Notes: a model not told the origin generated them from the sequence alone. A stretch of 64,000 bases of DNA from Mycobacterium sp. IS-1264 (GCF_001954195.1 NZ_MBES01000007.1:1-64000); one strand, 5' to 3'; counted from the stretch's first letter, positions 36,774 to 46,196 are shown. Translations and numbers: made by a program.

Positions 36774-39149
36774 GTGACAACTTCGGCCGGCAAGCTGCGG
36801 ATCCCGGTGTCAATAGGGGACCTGGCCAAGCGTGTCTTTCTGGGCAAGCCGCTGATCACCGAGGAGTTGGCATCCGAGAAGCTATCGAATCCGGTTGCGC
36901 TGGGGGCGCTTTCGCCCGACGCGATCTCGTCGACCGCTTACGGGCCCGAGCAGATCCTGATCGAACTGCTGCCGCGTGCAGGGCTGGCGGCGTTTGTGTT
37001 GTTGCTTCCCATCACCGGCGTCATCTTGCTGATTCTGGTGTTGGTTGCCGCGTCGTATCGGCAGGTCGTCATGGCCTATACCCGAGCCGGTGGTTCCTAC
37101 ATCGTGGCGCGGGAGAACTTCGGGCCGCGGGTGGCGCAGGTCGCCGCCGCGGCTCTGTTGATCGACTATGTGGTCACCGTGGCGGTGCAATCCGCAGCCG
37201 GGACGGTGGCGGTGGTATCGGCGATCCCCGTCTTGGGTCCGCACAGCCTGCAAATCACGGTCGCGGTCGTGCTGGTCATCTGCTACCTGAACCTGCGCGG
37301 ACTGAGGGAGGCGGGCTGGCAGTTCGCATTCGCGACCTACTTCTTCGTCGTCATGATCGGCCTGATGATCGTGGTCGGCATCCTTCGCGTGACATTCGGC
37401 GATCTACCGGTGTACGACCCCGCGCACCTGCCGGGCACGGTGCCAGTCCAGCAGGGTGGCGGATTGGTGATGGGCGCGACGGTTCTGACGTTGCTGCGCT
37501 CGTTCGCCAATGGAGGCTCGTCGCTGACGGGGGTCGAGGCAATCTCGAACACCGTCGATGTGTTTCGAAAGCCGCAGGGCCGCAACGCGCGTCGAGTGCT
37601 CACCGCGATGGCTACTATTCTCGGCTTCTTACTGGCCGGTGTCGCCTATCTCGCCTACGTCACGCATGCCACACCGTATGTCACCGAGTATCCGTCGGTC
37701 CTGTCGCAAATCGGCCGCGCGGTCTTCGGTCACGGTGTAATCGGTGACATCCTCTATATCCTCGTTCAGACATCCACCGCTGCCATCCTTTTCACGGGCG
37801 CAAACACCAGTTTCAACGGATTCCCTGCGCTGGCCAGCTTCGTCGCAGAAGATCGATTCCTGCCGCGCCAGCTGACGAAACGCGGCCACCGCCTGGTGTT
37901 TTCGAACGGAATCATCGCGTTGACGGCGCTCTCGGTAGCCTTGCTGATTATCACCGGGGGGTCGGTCAACGCGTTGGTCCCGTTCTACGCGATCGGCGTG
38001 TTCACCGGGTTCTCGATGGCCGGTTACGGAATGACCAAACATCATCTGACGCACCGGGAATCGGGTTGGCGACGGCGGCTGGCGATCAACCTATCCGCGG
38101 CGATCCTGTCGACCATCGTGGTCGGCATCTTCGCGGTCGCCAAGTTCACCGAGGGCGCGTGGTTGGTCGTCGTCGTCTTCCCGCTACTGGTGTTCGTGCT
38201 GATGCGACTCAACCGCGAATATCGTGCCGAGGCGGCCATTCTCGAGATGTTCCGTACCGACCGCCCGGAGTTGGTGAAGTACGCGCGGCACAAAGTTTTC
38301 GTGTTTGTGAACTCGGTCGACCTCGCGGTCATCGAAGCGCTGCGCTACGGCCGGGGGCTGCGCGCCGACGAGCTTGTCGCCGTGCACTTCATGGTCGATG
38401 AAGCCCACGCGCAGCTGATCCGAAAGCGTTGGGATCACTTCGAACTCGACACGCCACTGCGGGTGGTGGACTGCCCGGACCGGCGGATCACCCGTGCCGC
38501 GCAGATGCTGGTCGCCAAGGCGCGCGATGAGCAGCGGAACACCAATGTGACGGTGTTGCTGCCACGTCGCACGTATGCGCCGCTGCTGGGTCGGCTGCTG
38601 CACGACCGCACCGCTGACAAGGTCTCCCGCGCGGTCAGCCTGATCCCGGATGCCGCGGCGACGATCGTGCCATACGACGTGGAGTCGCGAATCCAGCAGG
38701 CATACCCCGACAACTTCGAGCAACGGATCGCGCGCGAGCTCGAGAAGGTGGAGGCCTGGGTTAACGAGGACGAAGAGGAGAACGTCGAAGCGTATGAACA
38801 CCCCGACCCTGGGCCGTCGGTGATTACGGTGGCGGGACTGATCCCCGGCCAGCGCGCCACCTTCGAAGGACGGGTGAACCAGGTCGAGGACGTCAATGAA
38901 GGTAGGCGGACCCGGCGGCAGGTCGTCATCGGTGATAACACCGGCGAGATCAGCGTGACGTTCCGTCCAGGACATGGGGGCGCAGACATCCAGCCCGGGC
39001 AGTTGTTGCGGATTACCGGCAAGCCCAAGCAGACCGGCAACCGGCCCATGTCGTTGGTCGACCCGACATATCAGGTGATCGAGGACCCGGCGAAGGCCGG
39101 CAGGCCGGGCGATTCGGGGGAGTCCGGGGAACAGAAAGGACAGGCGTGA
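36774..39149 (+). CDS. KimA-like APC-superfamily potassium transporter fused to a C-terminal OB-fold
   Basis: 791 residues in three parts. Residues about 25-490 are a 12-helix APC-type transporter whose N-terminus (FLGKPL, then KLSNPVALGALSPDAISSTAYGPEQIL) closely follows Bacillus KimA (YdaO), a K+/H+ importer shut by c-di-AMP. Residues about 490-660 match the KimA cytosolic domain (VFVNSVDLAVIEALRYGRGL...VAVHF). The last 100 add an OB-fold (VAGLIPGQRATFEGRVNQVEDV...GDNTGEISVTFR...GQLLRITGK) that KimA lacks. Potassium uptake is inferred from similarity; generic annotation would say amino acid permease. The start is GTG 36774 (or 36768). Its stop overlaps the following esterase as GTGA. The gene lies where M. 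tuberculosis carries its pks3-fadD21 region. Confidence 0.8.
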   Translation: MTTSAGKLRIPVSIGDLAKRVFLGKPLITEELASEKLSNPVALGALSPDAISSTAYGPEQILIELLPRAGLAAFVLLLPITGVILLILVLVAASYRQVVMAYTRAGGSYIVARENFGPRVAQVAAAALLIDYVVTVAVQSAAGTVAVVSAIPVLGPHSLQITVAVVLVICYLNLRGLREAGWQFAFATYFFVVMIGLMIVVGILRVTFGDLPVYDPAHLPGTVPVQQGGGLVMGATVLTLLRSFANGGSSLTGVEAISNTVDVFRKPQGRNARRVLTAMATILGFLLAGVAYLAYVTHATPYVTEYPSVLSQIGRAVFGHGVIGDILYILVQTSTAAILFTGANTSFNGFPALASFVAEDRFLPRQLTKRGHRLVFSNGIIALTALSVALLIITGGSVNALVPFYAIGVFTGFSMAGYGMTKHHLTHRESGWRRRLAINLSAAILSTIVVGIFAVAKFTEGAWLVVVVFPLLVFVLMRLNREYRAEAAILEMFRTDRPELVKYARHKVFVFVNSVDLAVIEALRYGRGLRADELVAVHFMVDEAHAQLIRKRWDHFELDTPLRVVDCPDRRITRAAQMLVAKARDEQRNTNVTVLLPRRTYAPLLGRLLHDRTADKVSRAVSLIPDAAATIVPYDVESRIQQAYPDNFEQRIARELEKVEAWVNEDEEENVEAYEHPDPGPSVITVAGLIPGQRATFEGRVNQVEDVNEGRRTRRQVVIGDNTGEISVTFRPGHGGADIQPGQLLRITGKPKQTGNRPMSLVDPTYQVIEDPAKAGRPGDSGESGEQKGQA

Positions 39150-40390
39150 AGCGACTGGCAGCAGTGGTGGTCTCCGTGTTGGGCTTTGCGTTCACCGCCA
39201 ATGGCTACCGGCCGCTGACCAAGCGGCCGTACGGCGCCATGTATGCGTTCGGCTACGGGGTGTTCGCGTCGGAACTTCCGATGCAATCGCTCGGCGTGCA
39301 GTTCGCCGCGCTGGCGTCAGTCTCGCGCGGACTGCCGCCGCGGGTACGCCGATTCAGCTGGCTGCTGTCGGCGCTGTCCTGGCTCGGGCTCCTGGGCCTG
39401 CGCCACGTCGGGCGCAATGCCAACGAGCCACTGACCGCCGCGCTCGATGCCGGCCTGGGCCCCGACCGTCGCACCGAGTCGGGCGATCTGTGGCGGCGGC
39501 CCGCGCCCGGCGGTGCGACCGCGAAGAAACCCGGTGTGGCCCGAATGTTGCGGATCTACCGCGACTACGCGCACGACGGCGACATCAGCTACGGGGAGTA
39601 CGGCTCGCGCAATCATCTCGACATCTGGCGACGGCCCGACCTCGACCGCGACGGTCACGCCCCGGTCCTGCTGCAGGTCCCCGGCGGCGCCTGGGTGACC
39701 GGAAACAAACGGGGACAAGCACATCCGCTGATGAGCCATCTGGCCGAGCTCGGCTGGATCTGTGTCGCGATCAACTACCGGCTTAGCCCGCGCTCCACCT
39801 GGCCCGACCAGATCGTCGACGTCAAGCGTGCGATCGCGTGGACGAAAGAGCACATCGCCGCCTACGGCGGTGATCCGGAGTGGATCGCGATCACCGGTGG
39901 CTCGGCCGGCGGGCACCTGTCGTCGCTGGCCGCGCTGACGCCGAATGATCCGCGGTTCCAGCCGGGTTTCGAGGAGGCCGACACCCGGGTGCATGCGGCG
40001 GTGCCGTTCTACGGGGTCTACGACTTCACCCGAACCGACGACTCCATGCATCCGCTGATGGTGCCGATGGTGGCGAAGCAGGTATTCAAGCTGAGCCGGA
40101 CGGAGATCGCCGAGCCCTTTCGCGTCGCCTCGCCGATCACCCATGTCAGCGCCGACGCGCCGCCGTTCTTCGTGCTGCACGGAACCAACGACTCGCTGAT
40201 CCCGGTCGAACAGGCCCGCAGCTTTGTCACACGGCTCACCGAGGTCAGCCGCCAGCCGGTCGTCTACGCCGAATTGCCGTACGCACAGCACGCTTTCGAC
40301 ATCTTCGGGTCGGCCCGCGCGGCGCACGCCGCGGTGGCCGTCGAGCAGTTCCTCGCCGAGATCTACGCGAAGCGCGCGGTTTCCGTATAG
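39146..40390 (+). CDS. Alpha/beta-hydrolase esterase, Lip family (HSL-like)
   Basis: 414 residues. A hydrophobic N-terminal 20 residues could be a signal or membrane anchor. The oxyanion-hole motif is VPGGAWVTGNKR (HGGG-like with Pro), and the catalytic serine lies in ITGGSAGGHLSS; Asp in HGTNDSLIPVE and His in YAQHAFDIF complete the triad. The pattern resembles LipN/LipO/LipQ-type mycobacterial carboxylesterases. The GTG start overlaps the transporter stop by 4 bp, so the two are translated together. Acyl-ester substrate unknown. Confidence 0.85.
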   Translation: MKRLAAVVVSVLGFAFTANGYRPLTKRPYGAMYAFGYGVFASELPMQSLGVQFAALASVSRGLPPRVRRFSWLLSALSWLGLLGLRHVGRNANEPLTAALDAGLGPDRRTESGDLWRRPAPGGATAKKPGVARMLRIYRDYAHDGDISYGEYGSRNHLDIWRRPDLDRDGHAPVLLQVPGGAWVTGNKRGQAHPLMSHLAELGWICVAINYRLSPRSTWPDQIVDVKRAIAWTKEHIAAYGGDPEWIAITGGSAGGHLSSLAALTPNDPRFQPGFEEADTRVHAAVPFYGVYDFTRTDDSMHPLMVPMVAKQVFKLSRTEIAEPFRVASPITHVSADAPPFFVLHGTNDSLIPVEQARSFVTRLTEVSRQPVVYAELPYAQHAFDIFGSARAAHAAVAVEQFLAEIYAKRAVSV

Positions 40391-40396
40391 GCGGCG

Positions 40397-41515
40397 TTAA
40401 GCGCTGACGCCCCAATGGAACACGCGGGAGGTCAGCAGCACGATCCCCAGCGAGACCGCCGCCACGACGACGAGCCCGATGACGGCCACCAGCAGCGGCC
40501 GCCATCCGGTCCGCGCGATCTGCCGGATGTCGGTGTTGAGTCCCACCCCGGCGAACGTCAGCAGGAACGCCCATTTCGAAACGTTGGCCAGGTTCGCGGT
40601 CTGGCCCTTGGTCAGCCAGCCCGCGGTCGCGATCGCCGAGACCGCCAGAAAGCCGAGCACGAATTTCGGGAATTTGTGCCAGACGAACTCGGCCTTGGCT
40701 TTGGCGCCGCGCGCGATCTCGTCGGCCTGGCCGCGCGCGGCCCAATACAGCGCGAAGCCCAGTACGACGAACCCGATCAGGGCGTTGCGGGTCGACTTGA
40801 CCAGCACGGCGATCTTGCCGGCATGGTCGGAAAACAGGTAGCCGGTGGCGGTGGTTTCGGCGGTGTTGTCCACCGCCAGGCCTGCCCACAGCCCGAACTC
40901 GCGATCGGTCAGGCCGATCGCGTGTCCCAGCGGCGGCAGCACGAACAGCGCCACCGCCCCCAACGCCAGGATTGCCGCGATGGCGTAGCCGACGTCGGAG
41001 TTGCGCGCCCGGATCGCGCCCTTGGCGGCCACGATCGCCGACACCCCGCAGATCGACGTACCGATCGCCAGCAGCGAACCGAGCTTGCCGGATAACCCGA
41101 AGGCGCGCGCGGCGACGATGATGATGGTGCCCGCGACCGCCATGTCGACCAAGATCTGGAGCAGGCTCAGCCCGCCGAGTTTGGCGATGTCGCCGAGCAC
41201 GAAACGCGCTCCCAGCACGACGATCCCGGCCTTGAGCCAAAACTCGTATGTCTGCACACCGGGCCGAAATATCCGGTGCAGGCCGACGGTGTTGGTGATG
41301 ACAAGCCCAATCACGATGGCCCACAACACGTATTCGATATCGGGCACCCGCCAGTGTTCGTGTTTGGCCAGTGCGTTCCACCAAATCTGGGCGTATTTGC
41401 CGAGCAGCCCGACGGCAATCAGCAACAGCACGCCGGGTACGTAGTCCAGCGGCCGGCTGCTGGTGAAGGCCGGCTCGTCCAGCGTCGCTTCGCGCTCAAG
41501 TCCAGTGGTGCTCAC
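40397..41515 (-). CDS. YeiH/UPF0324-family putative sulfate exporter
   Basis: 372 residues, about ten or eleven helices. The family signatures are visible: [37 protein letters not shown] and [13 protein letters not shown]. YeiH-type proteins are annotated as putative sulfate exporters; transport has not been shown for most of them. The start is GTG 41515. A 38-codon membrane peptide ends 4 bp upstream in the same direction. cysD-cysNC follow upstream on the same strand, which fits sulfur metabolism. Confidence 0.85.
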   Translation of the reverse strand: MSTTGLEREATLDEPAFTSSRPLDYVPGVLLLIAVGLLGKYAQIWWNALAKHEHWRVPDIEYVLWAIVIGLVITNTVGLHRIFRPGVQTYEFWLKAGIVVLGARFVLGDIAKLGGLSLLQILVDMAVAGTIIIVAARAFGLSGKLGSLLAIGTSICGVSAIVAAKGAIRARNSDVGYAIAAILALGAVALFVLPPLGHAIGLTDREFGLWAGLAVDNTAETTATGYLFSDHAGKIAVLVKSTRNALIGFVVLGFALYWAARGQADEIARGAKAKAEFVWHKFPKFVLGFLAVSAIATAGWLTKGQTANLANVSKWAFLLTFAGVGLNTDIRQIARTGWRPLLVAVIGLVVVAAVSLGIVLLTSRVFHWGVSA

Positions 41516-41519
41516 GCGA

Positions 41520-41636
41520 TCACCACGGAATCTTCGGCAGCGCGCCGGCCACCGCCAACGCGACGATCACCCCGGCGACCAGGGTCGCCCACCAGTCCAC
41601 CGATATCGAGCCGACTCGCTCGCGCCAATCACCCAC
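41520..41636 (-). CDS. 38-aa single-helix membrane protein preceding the YeiH-type transporter
   Basis: A 38-codon frame from GTG at 41636 to TGA at 41520-41522. The peptide has a charged start ([12 protein letters not shown]), a Trp pair, one 20-residue membrane helix ([17 protein letters not shown]) and a short PKIPW end. Only 4 bp separate its stop from the GTG of the transporter. The layout is like tiny accessory subunits of transporters (KdpF, MetS-like). No homologue is known to me. Confidence 0.6.
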   Translation of the reverse strand: MGDWRERVGSISVDWWATLVAGVIVALAVAGALPKIPW

Positions 41637-41691
41637 CCGCTCACATTTGCGTGCGCGGCGCCAGTGGCCAAGTGATTAGATCGTGGTGAAT

Positions 41692-43575
41692 CTAGCTGGC
41701 GGGCGGGCGCGGGCTGCGTTCGTTGAGCAGATCGATGACCCGTGCGGCGAGGTCGTCGATGCCGGCGCTGGTGGTGTCGAGCAGCAGGTCCGGATTCTCC
41801 GGCGCTTCGTACGGGGCATCGACACCGGTCATGCCGGACAGCTGGCCGCTGCGGGCACGCGCGTAGAGGCCCTTGGGATCCCGCTTTTCGCACTCGGCCA
41901 GCGACGTGGCGACGTAGACCTCGATGAAGGGCAGCTTGGCGGCTTCGTTGAGGGCGCGGGCGATTTCGCGATCCGACTTCAGCGGTGACACCAGCGATGC
42001 CAGCGCGACGACACCCGCGTCGGCCAGCAGCCGAGTCAAATGCCCGACCCGCCTGATGTTTTCGGCGCGATCGCCGGGGGAAAAGCCCAGATCGTCGGAC
42101 AGGCCGTGGCGCAGGTTGTCGCCGTCGAGCAGGTAGGCCACTCGCCCCGACTCCACGAGCGCGCGCTCGACGGCCACCGCGATGGTCGACTTGCCCGACG
42201 CGGGCAGGCCGGTGAACCAGATCGTCGCGCCCGGTTGTCCGGTGGCCTGCCAGCGGTAGCCGCGGTCCAGCGACGACGGATGCCAACGGATGTCGGTGCG
42301 CGGATGCGCGCCCGGCTTGACCTCCCGTGCCTCGACGATGGTGCCGGCGCCGACGGTGTCGTTGGTGGTCTCGTCGATCAGGATGAACGCGCCGCTGTCA
42401 CGGTTGTCGGTGTAGCTGTCGGCGATGACGACCGAGCTGGTCCGCAGCGTGATGGTGCCGATGTCGTTGAGTGCCAGTTCAACCGGGCCGTCCAGCTCGT
42501 CGAGCGTCTCGGGGTCCAGCCTCGTGTGCAGCGCCTGCACGGTTGCCCGCACGGTCTTGGTGGTTTGTTTGAGGGCCAGCCGGTCGCCGGCGCGCAGCGG
42601 TGAGTCCACGAACCAGCACACGGTCGCATCGAGCTCGCGGGCCAGCACCGGCGGAACCGCATCCTCGGCACCGCTGACGAAGACGTCACCGCGGCCCACG
42701 TCGATGTCGTCGGCCAGCTCGATCGAAACCGACAGCGGGGCAACGGCAGTGGTGCGTTCGTCGTCGAGGGTGTCGACAGCGGTGACCGTCGAGCGGGTGC
42801 CGGCGGGCAGCGACACCACCGGGTCGCCGACGCTGAGCGTTCCCGCCGCGAGGCGCCCGGTATAGCGACGGCGCACGGCGGCGGTTGGTCGGGACACCCA
42901 CTGCACGGGGAGGCGCAGCCGTGCCGGCTCGGCCTGCGGCGCGGCCAGTTCGATGCCCTCCAGGTACTCGAGTAGCGTGGGGCCGCCGTACCACGGGGTG
43001 CGGTCCGAGCGGTGCACGACGTTGTCCCCGTGCTTGGCGGCGATCGGGATGACGGTGATGTCCACGCCGCCGAGGCGTGCCGCCAACTGTCGTAGCTCGT
43101 CGTGGACCTCGGTGAACTTGCCCTGGTCGAAGTCGATGAGGTCGATCTTGTTCACGGTCGCGACAAAGTGCTTGATGCCCAACAGCTTTGCGATGCGGGC
43201 GTGCCTGCGGGTCTGGCGCAGCACTCCGGCGCGGGCATCGACGAGCAGGATGGCCACGTGGGCGTTGGAGGCGCCGGTGAACATGTTGCGGGTATAGCGC
43301 TCGTGGCCGGGGGTGTCGGCCAGGATGTAGCTGCGCGTGTCGGTGGCAAAGAAGCGGTACGCGACGTCGATCGTGATGCCCTGTTCGCGTTCGGCGCGCA
43401 GGCCGTCGGAGAGTGCGGCCAGATCCGCGATGCCATCGGTGTCGGTGACGGCTTCCAGGTGGTCCAGCGGCAGGCTGTCGGTGTCATGCAGGAGCCGCCC
43501 GATCAGGGTGCTCTTCCCGTCGTCCACGGAGCCCGCGGTGGCGATGCGCAGTAGCTGGCGGGTCACGGCCGTCAT
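41692..43575 (-). CDS. cysNC: Bifunctional sulfate adenylyltransferase large subunit / APS kinase
   Basis: 627 residues. The N-terminal GTPase has GSVDDGKST, DTPGHERYTRNM and TVNKIDLIDF; beta-barrel domains follow; from about residue 440 comes APS kinase with its own P-loop GLPASGKST and LDGDNLRHGLSDDLGFS. CysN drives sulfate adenylation with GTP hydrolysis and the CysC part phosphorylates APS to PAPS for sulfation or reduction. The ATG overlaps the cysD stop as ATGA. In M. tuberculosis the pair is Rv1285-Rv1286, about 100 genes away, so it is relocated or duplicated here. Confidence 0.96.
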   Translation of the reverse strand: MTAVTRQLLRIATAGSVDDGKSTLIGRLLHDTDSLPLDHLEAVTDTDGIADLAALSDGLRAEREQGITIDVAYRFFATDTRSYILADTPGHERYTRNMFTGASNAHVAILLVDARAGVLRQTRRHARIAKLLGIKHFVATVNKIDLIDFDQGKFTEVHDELRQLAARLGGVDITVIPIAAKHGDNVVHRSDRTPWYGGPTLLEYLEGIELAAPQAEPARLRLPVQWVSRPTAAVRRRYTGRLAAGTLSVGDPVVSLPAGTRSTVTAVDTLDDERTTAVAPLSVSIELADDIDVGRGDVFVSGAEDAVPPVLARELDATVCWFVDSPLRAGDRLALKQTTKTVRATVQALHTRLDPETLDELDGPVELALNDIGTITLRTSSVVIADSYTDNRDSGAFILIDETTNDTVGAGTIVEAREVKPGAHPRTDIRWHPSSLDRGYRWQATGQPGATIWFTGLPASGKSTIAVAVERALVESGRVAYLLDGDNLRHGLSDDLGFSPGDRAENIRRVGHLTRLLADAGVVALASLVSPLKSDREIARALNEAAKLPFIEVYVATSLAECEKRDPKGLYARARSGQLSGMTGVDAPYEAPENPDLLLDTTSAGIDDLAARVIDLLNERSPRPPAS

Positions 43576-44495
43576 CAGAAGTAGCCCTCTCGCTTGCGGT
43601 CCTCCATCGCGGCCGCGGACGTGCGATCGTCGGCGCGGGTCTCGCCGCGCTCCGACACCGTCGCCGCGGCGATCTCGGCGATGACGCGGCGGATGTCGGT
43701 GGCCGTGGAGCGCACCGCCCCCGTGATCGTCAGGTCGCCGACGGTGCGGTAGCGCACCCATTCCACGGCGGAAGTTTCGCCGGGACGCGGTCCGGCGTAC
43801 TGCGACACCGCGAGCAGAATCCCGTCGCGTTCGAACACCTCGCGCTCGTGGGCGTAGTAGATCGACGGCAGTTCCAGATTCTCGAGCTCGATGTAGCGCC
43901 ACACGTCGAGCTCGGTCCAGTTGCTCAGGGGGAACACTCGCACCTGCTCGCCCTTTTTGATGCGGCCGTTGTACAGCGACCAGGGCTCCGGTCGCTGAGC
44001 GCGGGGATCCCACTGGCCGAACTCGTCGCGGAAGCTCAGGATCCGTTCCTTGGCGCGGGCCCGTTCCTCGTCGCGGCGCGCACCCCCGAAGGCCGCATCG
44101 AAGCCGCCGGCGTCCAGCGCGTCGAGCAGCGTGCGCGTCTGCGCCCGGTTGCGCGACGCCCCCGGTCCCGGGTCGGGCACGCGGCCGCTGTCGATGGATT
44201 CCTGCACCGAGGCGACGATCAGCTTGTGCCCATGGCCGGTGACCCTACGGTCCCGGAATTCGATCACCTCGTCGAAGTTGTGGCCGGTGTCGACGTGCAT
44301 CACCGGGAACGGCAGCGGCAGCGGCCGGAACGCCTTTTCCGCCAGCCGCAGCAGCACGATCGAGTCCTTGCCGGCGGAAAACAGCAGGACGGGGCGCTCC
44401 AGCTCGGCGACGACCTCGCGGATGATGTGGACCGCTTCGGCCTCCAGCAGGCGCAGTTCGTCGACGCGCCGTGCCCCGTTCGTGCTGACCGCCAT
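43575..44495 (-). CDS. cysD: Sulfate adenylyltransferase small subunit
   Basis: 306 residues of the PAPS-reductase-like N-type ATP pyrophosphatase family. The PP-loop is LLFSAGKDSIVLLRLA, then HVDTGHNFDEVIEFRD and AFGGARRDEERARAKER; the end is MEDRKREGYF, the CysD C-terminus. With CysN it makes APS from sulfate and ATP. TAGTCT lies 6 nt ahead of the ATG, so the transcript is probably leaderless, and a perfect inverted repeat sits where an upstream regulator would bind. Confidence 0.97.
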   Translation of the reverse strand: MAVSTNGARRVDELRLLEAEAVHIIREVVAELERPVLLFSAGKDSIVLLRLAEKAFRPLPLPFPVMHVDTGHNFDEVIEFRDRRVTGHGHKLIVASVQESIDSGRVPDPGPGASRNRAQTRTLLDALDAGGFDAAFGGARRDEERARAKERILSFRDEFGQWDPRAQRPEPWSLYNGRIKKGEQVRVFPLSNWTELDVWRYIELENLELPSIYYAHEREVFERDGILLAVSQYAGPRPGETSAVEWVRYRTVGDLTITGAVRSTATDIRRVIAEIAAATVSERGETRADDRTSAAAMEDRKREGYF

Positions 44496-44501
44496 TGAGC
44501 A

Positions 44502-44507
44502 AGACTA
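44502..44507 (-). promoter_or_regulatory. -10 element of a leaderless cysD promoter
   Basis: On the minus strand TAGTCT is followed by six bases and then the cysD ATG, the spacing that puts the transcription start on the start codon. The sequence fits the TANNNT consensus of mycobacterial -10 elements. Confidence 0.55.
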
Positions 44508-44532
44508 ACCGCACGGAAAAGCCGTGGAACAC

Positions 44533-44549
44533 CGTGAATTACGTTCACG
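44533..44549. promoter_or_regulatory. Inverted repeat CGTGAA-N5-TTCACG upstream of cysD
   Basis: Two perfect 6-bp arms separated by 5 bp lie at about -38 to -54 relative to the predicted cysD start of transcription, just outside or over the -35 region. This is a typical place for an activator, or for a repressor. The regulator is unknown; a sulfur-responsive factor is a guess from context. Confidence 0.45.
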
Positions 44550-44583
44550 CTGACCATAATTCTTGTGCGGCGCTTGGACGGGC

Positions 44584-46176
44584 TCAGGCCGAGCGTTCCA
44601 GCACCCGGAGGCCCAACGAGAACAGTAGTCGCACATCGGGATCGGCCAGGGACGTCGACAATAGCTTCTCGATCCGCCGCACCCGATAGCGGACGGTGTT
44701 CGGATGAACTTGTAGCCACTGCGCGGCGGCGCCGATGTCGCCGAAACTGTCAAGGTATGCCCCCAGCGTCTCGGCGAGCACCGCATCCCGCGCGTGAAGG
44801 TCGCGTATCCGCGGATCGACCAGCCGCTCATCGGCGCCGATCATAGTGACGATCTCGTCGAGCAAAACGGTCGTGCGCGCCTCGGCCAGCGACGTCACCT
44901 GCCCGATCGAAATCGGGTGTCGCTCAGCGCTGTCGAGCACCCGGTCGACCTCGATGCGTGCCGCGGCGGCCTCCGCCAGGCTCGCGATCGGCGCGGCGAT
45001 GGCCGCACGCAGCTCGACACCGAGCTCGGTGCGCAGTGCGCCGATGGTGCCGCGAACCCACGAGGTGACCGACCGCGTCGCCGCCGTCTGGGGCAGCAGC
45101 ACGTAGATCCGTGAGCCGTTCGAAGCGATCTGGGCGTCACGCCGAAAAGCACTGGCGCTCAACGCTAAGACATCGGACAACCGCGCATGGCGGGGCTCGG
45201 CGTCCACGGTGTCCCAGCCGATCACCGCCGCGTTCCCGTGCGTGGCGAGGCCGAGTTCGGCCGCGACGGCAGCCACGTCGGTCGGTTCGGTGTCGGTCAA
45301 GCCCAAAACCTGCTGCACCCGTCGCGCATGCGTCGACGGCCGGGCCAGCAGCCGCGACATGATCCTGGCGGCCAGCACCGCCGCGCCGCGCAGCATCTCG
45401 TCGGCGTCGTCGGCCAGGGGTTGCGATCCCTGCTGCACCCAGATCGTGCCGGCGAACGCCGGCGGCCTGCGCGCTCCGGGTTGATGGATTCCGATGGCCA
45501 GCCGCGGCCGCAGACCCAGCTCCGGGCGCTCGGCGACGTGCACCACCTCGTCACCGGATCGCAGCGCATCGAAGATGCCCCACTGGCCGATCCACTCCAA
45601 ATGCTCGGGCGGACCGGCGCGCCCCAGGATCGAAAGGCGGCGCAGCTCGTCGGCTTCCTCGTTGGAGGCCGAATAGGCGAGCACGTGCGACTGGGCGTCT
45701 TCGATGCTGACCATGCCGTGGATGCGGTCGGCGAGCGACTGGGCCAAGCCGAAGAGGTCGGTGCCCGAGTCGTCCACCGGATCGCCGCGGCCGCCGTGAT
45801 GTTCCAGGACGTGATTGACCAACTGGTAGAGCCGTTCCCACCGCGCTCGCGGCTCCACGGCAACCACCGCCGACCCGGCCTCGACCGCCTTGGTCACCAG
45901 CGCGTCCGACGGCTCCTTGACGAAGATCGCCACCGGCGCCCGCTCGCGCGCCTGACTCTCGACCCACCGCAGCGCCTCGTCGTCGGTCACTCCCAGCAGG
46001 AAGAACACGTCGGCCGATCCCGCCGCGGCCGCCAGGCCCAGTCGCACATCGTCGGAATCGATGAGCGCCGTCGAGCCCACCGGAAGGTCCAGGCCGCGCG
46101 GCGCGTCCACCAGGCTGACCAGGGTCGCGTCCAGCGCCAGCAGCAGCTGACCCAGCCCGACGCCAGGAACCCGCAT
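44584..46176 (-). CDS. pruC: PucR-family transcriptional activator of proline catabolism (PruC-like)
   Basis: 530 residues. An N-terminal PucR sensor-like domain and GGDEF-like middle are followed by a C-terminal helix-turn-helix: LGAYLDSFGDIGAAAQWLQVHPNTVRYRVRRIEKLL, the classical PucR_HTH_30 pattern. The gene is divergent from pruA-pruB, as Rv1186c is in M. tuberculosis, where the protein (PruC) senses proline and activates the operon. The start is ATG 46176. It presumably binds the 83-bp divergent region, where a short inverted repeat is visible. Name assigned from position and family. Confidence 0.88.
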   Translation of the reverse strand: MRVPGVGLGQLLLALDATLVSLVDAPRGLDLPVGSTALIDSDDVRLGLAAAAGSADVFFLLGVTDDEALRWVESQARERAPVAIFVKEPSDALVTKAVEAGSAVVAVEPRARWERLYQLVNHVLEHHGGRGDPVDDSGTDLFGLAQSLADRIHGMVSIEDAQSHVLAYSASNEEADELRRLSILGRAGPPEHLEWIGQWGIFDALRSGDEVVHVAERPELGLRPRLAIGIHQPGARRPPAFAGTIWVQQGSQPLADDADEMLRGAAVLAARIMSRLLARPSTHARRVQQVLGLTDTEPTDVAAVAAELGLATHGNAAVIGWDTVDAEPRHARLSDVLALSASAFRRDAQIASNGSRIYVLLPQTAATRSVTSWVRGTIGALRTELGVELRAAIAAPIASLAEAAAARIEVDRVLDSAERHPISIGQVTSLAEARTTVLLDEIVTMIGADERLVDPRIRDLHARDAVLAETLGAYLDSFGDIGAAAQWLQVHPNTVRYRVRRIEKLLSTSLADPDVRLLFSLGLRVLERSA

Positions 46177-46196
46177 GTTGTCCGATTCTACTACAT

